Below, one piece after another: positions 6,569-10,535 of a stretch of DNA of 10,535 nucleotides (positions are counted from its first letter, which is position 1; every line of letters begins with the position of its first letter). The position numbers and the translations under genes were made by a program. The notes beneath the pieces were generated by a model, which had not been told where the DNA came from, did no database searches, and saw only the letters and a list, made by a program, of their open reading frames with translations. Source of the DNA: Bacilli bacterium (GTDB lineage: Bacteria > Bacillota_I > Bacilli_A > RF39 > UBA660). The DNA is taken from contig JAILLM010000032.1 in the NCBI GenBank assembly GCA_024693165.1, positions 1 to 10,535 on the forward strand. The letters run 5' to 3'.

Positions 6569-6596
6569 CATAATTATTAAATTATTAATAATTGTG
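6569..6596 (+). repeat. AT-rich inverted repeat between prepilin and iPGM-like genes
   Basis: AATTATTAA (6572-6580) and TTAATAATT (6585-6593) are perfect inverted repeats around ATTA, extendable by a T-G, an A-T and a C-G pair to a 12-bp arm. There is no clean T-run after it. It could be a weak terminator for the prepilin gene or an operator overlapping the next gene's promoter region. Confidence 0.5.
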
Positions 6597-6614
6597 TTAT
6601 TATATTGGCAGGTG
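6595..6614 (+). promoter_or_regulatory. Candidate extended -10 and ribosome site for the iPGM-like operon
   Basis: TGT followed by TATTAT (6598-6603) can serve as an extended -10, with no convincing -35. CAGGTG (6609-6614) is the ribosome site, five bases before ATG 6620. A transcript from here would have a leader of only about 10 nt, so the promoter part is tentative while the ribosome site is firm. Confidence 0.4.
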
Positions 6615-6619
6615 TTTTT

Positions 6620-8119
6620 ATGAATAAAATTTTAATGATGATTATTGATGGTATAGGTATCAATAATAAAGAAGACGGTAATTTTTTAAAAAAGGCAGAA
6701 TTAAATAATTTATCTGACCTTTATAATGAATATCCACATTCTATTTTAACTACAACTGGTGATGTTATAGGTCTTCCTGATGGAGTTCCTGTTAATGAAG
6801 AAATTGCACATGTTGCATTTGGTGCTGGTAAGAAAGTTAAACAAGATGTAACTATTCTTAATGAAACATTAGGTAGTACATTAATCGAAAAGAATGATTT
6901 ACTTATTTCTATAGTTAAAAAGTTAAATAAGAGTGGTGGAACACTTCATTTAGCTGGACTTGTTAGTGATGGAAGAATTTCATCAGATATAAGATATATT
7001 GAAAACTTTATTTCTCATTTACATAATATGGGACTTGAAAGGTTATATTTCCATGCTATTACTGATGGTGTTGATAGTAAAACTGATTGTATAGTTTTCT
7101 TAGACAGATTGATTGATTCATTTAATGATAATAGTTTAGGCAAACTTGTATCTATTTGTGGTAGAAGTTATGCTATGGATAAAGATAATAATTGGAATAA
7201 AACTAAAGTTTATACTGATCTTTTATTTAATGGTGAAGGTGCAAGAATTAGAAAGTTTGATAATGCACTTGAAACATGTAAAAAGAAGAATGTTCCAGAT
7301 AATCTTATTCCACCAATTAAACTAATTGATGATCCAACTGTTAAAAGTGGAGATATTTTCCTTTGGTTAAATTTCCAAGTTGAAACATCAAGACAAGTTT
7401 TAAAAGCTATTAGTGATAGTGAATTTACTATTTATCCAGTTAATAAACCTGAGAATATGGAAATTTATACACTATTAGAAGTAGATAATATGAATATAGA
7501 TTATTTAATTGATGATAATGATGAATTTTATTCAATTGGAACTTATTTCAATGATTTAAGACTTACTCAAGCAAGAATATCTTCTAAAGAAAGATATCCA
7601 ATGGTTACATACTTCTTTGATGGATATAAAAATGATAAGTTAGATTTATGTGATACTTATTTAATTCCTTCATTACAAGAGGATTATTTATTTAAAGAGA
7701 CATTAGATAACATTACTAAACAAACTATTAAGTGTATTGAAAAAGATTATAACTTTATATTAGTTAATATTCCTTATGCTGATATAATTGCAAGATATGG
7801 AAATGAAGAACAATTAATTGAAACGCTTAGAAATATTGATGATAGTGTTGGTAAAATATTTGAAGCTGTTGAAGATAATTTCTATAAGATGATAATTACT
7901 TCATCTTATGGAAATGTTGAAGAAATGGTTGATGGAGTAGGTGTAGAACATAAAGGAACTACTACTAATCCAGTACCTTTTATAGTTACTGATTCTAGAC
8001 TTGGTCTTAAGAATAAAGGAGATTTAACAATGGTTGCTCCGACTATATTAAGATATATGGATATAGCACTTCCTAAACAAATGTCTCAAATGAGAACATT
8101 ATTAGAAGAAGAGGGATAA
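6620..8119 (+). CDS. iPGM-fold protein lacking catalytic residues (probable pseudoenzyme)
   Basis: 499 residues, end-to-end resemblance to cofactor-independent phosphoglycerate mutase (alkaline phosphatase superfamily): IIDGIG, EYPHS, GLPDG, FGAGK, LHLAGLVSDG, GRSYAMDKDN, RYPMVTYFF, TTTNPVPFIVT. Aligned by eye to Bacillus iPGM numbering, the active site is gone. Nucleophile Ser62 is Glu60; metal ligands His407, Asp444, His445 and His462 are Arg392, Ser429, Tyr430 and Thr447. Substrate-binding His123, Arg153, Arg261 and Arg264 are Ser121, Val151, Gln253 and Thr256. Asp12 (Asp10) and Asp403 (Asp388) remain. Mutase activity is therefore unlikely, yet the open frame is full length, suggesting a retained structural or regulatory role. 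ATG 6620 is chosen from CAGGTG five bases upstream; the in-frame TTG at 6605 precedes that site. The next gene begins two bases after its stop. Confidence 0.8.
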   Translation: MNKILMMIIDGIGINNKEDGNFLKKAELNNLSDLYNEYPHSILTTTGDVIGLPDGVPVNEEIAHVAFGAGKKVKQDVTILNETLGSTLIEKNDLLISIVKKLNKSGGTLHLAGLVSDGRISSDIRYIENFISHLHNMGLERLYFHAITDGVDSKTDCIVFLDRLIDSFNDNSLGKLVSICGRSYAMDKDNNWNKTKVYTDLLFNGEGARIRKFDNALETCKKKNVPDNLIPPIKLIDDPTVKSGDIFLWLNFQVETSRQVLKAISDSEFTIYPVNKPENMEIYTLLEVDNMNIDYLIDDNDEFYSIGTYFNDLRLTQARISSKERYPMVTYFFDGYKNDKLDLCDTYLIPSLQEDYLFKETLDNITKQTIKCIEKDYNFILVNIPYADIIARYGNEEQLIETLRNIDDSVGKIFEAVEDNFYKMIITSSYGNVEEMVDGVGVEHKGTTTNPVPFIVTDSRLGLKNKGDLTMVAPTILRYMDIALPKQMSQMRTLLEEEG

Positions 8120-8121
8120 AA

Positions 8122-9489
8122 ATGGAGTTTGATACTAGTATTTTAAGAGAGGCAGATATAAGAGGAGTTTATCCTACTCAAGTAAGCGGAGAGTTTGCTA
8201 ATAGATTAGGTAAAGTATATGGTACTTATGTTTTAAAACAAGGTTTTAAATATATAGTTGTAGGACATGATAATAGAATTGGCGGACCTCATTTAACTAA
8301 AGAGTTAATTCAAGGATTATTATCTACTGGTATTAATGTTATTTATATTGGTTTAGCTACAACTCCAATGCTTAATTATGCTAGTCATAAATTAGGTATT
8401 CAATATGGTATTGAAGTTACTGCATCTCATAATCCTAAAAATGATAATGGTTTTAAACTTTTTGGTGAAAACTATCTTCATTGTAGTCATGAAGTATTAG
8501 CTATTATTTATGCTGCATTAAGTAATGAGAAATATAGAATTTCTAAAGGTGATGGTACTTTAGAACATATTGATGTTTTATCTAGTTATGCAAAATATGT
8601 AGCTAATAAGTTTAAAGATATAAAACCTTTAAGAGTAGTAGTTGATTGTGGTAATGGAACTGGATCTACTACTATTAGACAAATATATGAAAGAATTCCT
8701 GGTGAAGTTATTTATATAAATTCTACTAATGATCCAAGGTTCCCAAATCATCATCCAGATCCTAATGTTAAATCTAATTTAGTACAATTAAGTGAAGCGG
8801 TTTTAGCCAATAAAGCTGATTTAGGTTTAGCTTATGATGGAGATGCTGATAGAGTAGGATTCGTAGATGAAAAAGGTGAAGTAGTTGATAGTGATGTAAT
8901 GATGGCACTTATGTCTAGAGAGATTTTAAAGAACTCTAATAAACCAATCTTAGTGGATGTTAAGTGTTCAAGAGTATTACTTGATGAAATAAAAAAATTA
9001 GGTGGAGAATATATATTAGAAACTCCTTCAAGTGCTCGTCAAGAAGATTTACTTTTCTATCAAAAACTAGATTTTGCTGGTGGATATTCAAATCATATTT
9101 TCTTTGGGGACTCTCATCCTGGATATGATGATGGTATTTATGCTGGTTTAAGATTCCAAGAAATGCTTGGTAATTCAAAGAAAAAATTAAGTAAACTTGT
9201 TAAGAGTTTACCTGAATATTACAATACTGAAGAAATAAAGATTTCTACGACTGATGAAAAGAAATGGAAAATCGTTGAAGAAGTTAAAAAGTATTGTGAA
9301 GTTAGAAAATATGAATTTTCAACAGTTGATGGTGTAAGAGTAGAAAAAGAAAAAGGTTGGGCTTTAGTTAGAGCTAGTAATACTGGTCCAAATCTTACAC
9401 TTAGATTTGAAGCTACATCTAAAAAAGGACTTACAATGATTCAAAAAGAATTTATGGATGTCTTAAATGTAGTTATTAGCAAAAAATAA
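8122..9489 (+). CDS. Phosphohexomutase (PMM/PGM, AlgC/ManB type) with altered sugar-binding loop
   Basis: 455 residues, alpha-D-phosphohexomutase superfamily, four-domain length. Members interconvert hexose 1- and 6-phosphates through an active-site phosphoserine. Present are TASHNP (Ser102 nucleophile), the metal loop DGDADR (239-244), DVKCSR (Lys281) and the phosphate loop RASNTGP (Arg417, Ser419, Thr421), which is PMM/PGM-type and not GlmM-type. The sugar-recognition loop is abnormal: the usual GGEMSGH reads AGGYSNH (319-325), so the Glu that contacts sugar hydroxyls (Glu325 of AlgC) is Gly321. The conserved KTGHS segment reads ETPSS, so His308 of AlgC is Ser304. Phosphotransfer chemistry looks intact but specificity is probably changed. 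The gene starts two bases after the iPGM-like stop, with GAGGGA in that gene's last codons, so translation is probably coupled. Confidence 0.85.
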   Translation: MEFDTSILREADIRGVYPTQVSGEFANRLGKVYGTYVLKQGFKYIVVGHDNRIGGPHLTKELIQGLLSTGINVIYIGLATTPMLNYASHKLGIQYGIEVTASHNPKNDNGFKLFGENYLHCSHEVLAIIYAALSNEKYRISKGDGTLEHIDVLSSYAKYVANKFKDIKPLRVVVDCGNGTGSTTIRQIYERIPGEVIYINSTNDPRFPNHHPDPNVKSNLVQLSEAVLANKADLGLAYDGDADRVGFVDEKGEVVDSDVMMALMSREILKNSNKPILVDVKCSRVLLDEIKKLGGEYILETPSSARQEDLLFYQKLDFAGGYSNHIFFGDSHPGYDDGIYAGLRFQEMLGNSKKKLSKLVKSLPEYYNTEEIKISTTDEKKWKIVEEVKKYCEVRKYEFSTVDGVRVEKEKGWALVRASNTGPNLTLRFEATSKKGLTMIQKEFMDVLNVVISKK

Positions 9490-9515
9490 AAGCAACTATT
9501 AAGTTGCTTTTTTTT
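9488..9515. terminator. Bidirectional intrinsic terminator
   Basis: A 10-bp stem (AAAAGCAACT / AGTTGCTTTT) with loop ATTA and eight T (9508-9515). A-rich flanking sequence on the left gives a U-tract on the minus strand as well. It serves the convergent phosphohexomutase and deoD genes, and both stop codons touch it. Confidence 0.9.
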
Positions 9516-10236
9516 ATTCTTTAATCGCAGCATTAAGTGCTATTTCAATCATTCCAGTTAAAGCTGTTTCTCTTTCTTCGCTTGTTACTTCAATTTCTGG
9601 GGTATATTTAGAATCTACGATAGTAAACATTACTGTAGCTCTTTTTCCACAGATTCTTGCAACATGTAGAATTCCAAATCCTTCCATTTCTGAACCCATA
9701 AGTTCATTTTTGATTGGACATGCATCATATACATGATCTAGATTTGCATATGGATCAAATACATCAATTGTATAAGTAGGTCCAACTTTAAGAACTTTTT
9801 CTAATTCTTTTGCAGATTGTTGAATCCTTTCATTTAGTTTTATATCAGTTCTTAAGAATTTTTCTGTATAATTTCCCCATTCGTATGCGATTGTTGATTC
9901 AGAGTAACATCCAGTTGATAAAACTATGTCTCCAATCATAACTTCTGGATTACCAGCTCCTGCTGAACCAATTCTTATGATTTCTTTAACATCGTAAAAT
10001 GTGAATAATTCATATGCGTATAGAGAAGCAGAAGGTATACCCATTCCTGATGCAAATACTGTTACTTTTTTACCTTTATATGTTCCTGTGTAACCAAACA
10101 TATTTCTAACTGTATTTATTAATTTAGCATTTTCAAGAAAGTTTTCTGCGATGTATTTTGCTCTTAGAGGATCACCCGGTAAAAGCACTGTTTTTGCTAT
10201 ATTTTCTTTATCAGTTACTATGTGTACTGGTTTCAT
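9514..10236 (-). CDS. deoD: Purine nucleoside phosphorylase, DeoD type
   Basis: Cytosolic enzyme that cleaves purine (deoxy)nucleosides with phosphate to free base and (deoxy)ribose 1-phosphate, for salvage. 240 residues, matching the 239 of the hexameric E. coli enzyme. Visible motifs include His5, supplied to the neighbouring subunit's active site, and the phosphate-binding residues LPGDPLRAKYIA (Gly21, Arg25), VRNMFG (Arg44) and IIRIGSAGA (Arg88, Ser91). EMEGFG (Glu183-Met184-Glu185) is the ribose site, and Asp208 with Arg222 form the catalytic base-protonating pair. All key residues are intact. The start at 10236 is fixed by AGGTGAT (10246-10240 on the minus strand); an open frame continuing upstream to 10305 lies in the divergent promoter region and is not used. 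It is probably monocistronic. Confidence 0.95.
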   Translation of the reverse strand: MKPVHIVTDKENIAKTVLLPGDPLRAKYIAENFLENAKLINTVRNMFGYTGTYKGKKVTVFASGMGIPSASLYAYELFTFYDVKEIIRIGSAGAGNPEVMIGDIVLSTGCYSESTIAYEWGNYTEKFLRTDIKLNERIQQSAKELEKVLKVGPTYTIDVFDPYANLDHVYDACPIKNELMGSEMEGFGILHVARICGKRATVMFTIVDSKYTPEIEVTSEERETALTGMIEIALNAAIKE

Positions 10237-10252
10237 ATTATCACCTATTTTA

Positions 10253-10261
10253 ATAGTACCA
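10253..10261 (-). promoter_or_regulatory. Candidate extended -10 promoter for deoD
   Basis: Minus-strand TGG followed by TACTAT (10258-10253). The -35 region is poor. The leader would be about 10 nt and begin at the AGGTGAT ribosome site. Confidence 0.35.
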
Positions 10262-10265
10262 AATA

Positions 10266-10274
10266 TGTTATAAT
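10266..10274 (+). promoter_or_regulatory. Extended -10 promoter for the M16-like gene
   Basis: TGT followed by a perfect TATAAT (10269-10274), 23 bases before the ATG, with a GGAGG ribosome site (10286-10290) between. The -35 is weak, as is common for extended -10 promoters. It lies back to back with the deoD control region. Confidence 0.6.
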
Positions 10275-10297
10275 AATTCCATATTGGAGGACTTTTT

Positions 10298-10535
10298 ATG
10301 AACACAATTTACGAATTTAATCGTTATAGTATACACTTTAAAACTTCTAATAAATTTAAAACTTTTTTACTTGAATTAAATTTCTTTAATAATCATGATT
10401 TTAAGAGATTATCTGCAAGGGAAGCTCTTTTAAGAATGATTTTTATGAATAATAAAAAATATAAGACTTCGATTGATATTTCTAAGAAATGCGAAGATTT
10501 ATATGATCCATATTTATATTATGAACAATCACTTA
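10298..10535 (+). CDS. N-terminal part of an M16 peptidase-like protein (YmfF type), cut by the window edge
   Basis: The first 79 codons are present and run off the end. GGAGG seven bases upstream fixes the start. The pattern 'N-KFKT-F-L-EL-F', then 'SAREALLRMIF', 'KKYKT', 'ISKKCEDLYDPYL' matches the start of M16 (insulinase-family) proteins of the YmfF/YmfH pair, where the first strand, the 'ALL' helix and 'LYGA'-like turn are typical. The zinc motif HxxEH is not seen in this part. In YmfF-type members it is often missing, the partner carrying it, so this may be the non-catalytic subunit. Assignment rests on a short N-terminal stretch. Confidence 0.6.
   Translation, partial: MNTIYEFNRYSIHFKTSNKFKTFLLELNFFNNHDFKRLSAREALLRMIFMNNKKYKTSIDISKKCEDLYDPYLYYEQSL

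Noticed and set aside
6605..6619. TTG start for the iPGM-like gene
   Set aside because: The ribosome site CAGGTG lies downstream of it, and family members begin right before the IIDG strand, matching ATG 6620.
6620..8119. Plain annotation as an active phosphoglycerate mutase
   Set aside because: Overall similarity supports the fold, but the nucleophile and four of the metal ligands are replaced.
8960..9178. 72-codon open frame on the minus strand inside the phosphohexomutase gene
   Set aside because: It lies opposite conserved catalytic-domain sequence, lacks a ribosome site and shows no recognisable features.
8122..9489. Assignment of the phosphohexomutase as glmM because of its proximity to cdaA-cdaR
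   Set aside because: Its phosphate loop is RASNTGP (PMM/PGM type) and its sugar loop is not GEQSGH-like; the operon is also interrupted by a terminator.
10237..10305. Longer deoD start at 10305 adding 23 residues
   Set aside because: The added residues do not look like DeoD, the AGGTGAT site points to 10236, and the extension would cover the divergent promoter and ribosome site of the next gene.
1..10535. tRNA, rRNA, insertion sequences, phage or defence genes
   Set aside because: I saw no cloverleaf with CCA-type ends, no transposase or integrase motifs, no terminal repeats and no defence-system domains anywhere in the window.

Overview
The window is very AT-rich. Genes carry strong Shine-Dalgarno sites, intergenic spaces are short, and intrinsic terminators have U-tracts. 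Tryptophan is encoded by TGG and every stop is TAA or TAG. With cdaA-cdaR, a FTLVE-type prepilin, an InlB-type repeat protein and an M16 (YmfF-like) peptidase, this fits a low-GC Bacillota relative, probably a gut-type uncultured Bacilli/Mollicutes-like lineage (RF39/Erysipelotrichia-like). That placement is inference from gene content and composition.

Layout. Bases 1-208 hold the frame-disrupted 3' end of an upstream gene. Bases 217-2206 carry three + strand genes for membrane-anchored extracellular proteins: two small beta-rich proteins, the second directly abutting the first, then an independently transcribed protein with a Thr/Lys linker and a C-terminal InlB-type repeat. A convergent gene (2244-3350, - strand) encodes a cysteine-rich membrane protein or lipoprotein. 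A 204-bp divergent spacer (3351-3554) precedes cdaA (diadenylate cyclase) and overlapping cdaR (YbbR-domain regulator), ended by a strong terminator. A type IV prepilin-like gene (5791-6564) follows. Next is a tight two-gene unit (6620-9489): an iPGM-fold protein and a phosphohexomutase. A bidirectional terminator separates it from convergent deoD (- strand). A divergent M16 peptidase-like gene runs off the right edge.

Working together: CdaA and CdaR form the standard c-di-AMP synthesis and regulation pair, which in many Bacillota is followed by glmM. Here the nearby phosphohexomutase has PMM/PGM-type rather than GlmM-type motifs, and it is coupled to an iPGM homologue. The most unusual signal is in that pair. 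The iPGM-like protein is a full-length open frame but has lost the catalytic serine, most metal ligands and several substrate-binding residues. Its partner keeps the phosphoserine, metal and phosphate loops but has lost the sugar-recognition Glu and a conserved His. They look like a pseudoenzyme plus a mutase of altered specificity. The surface proteins share a layout of one N-terminal membrane segment plus an ectodomain, and two of them share a short two-cysteine module, suggesting a lineage-specific envelope protein set.
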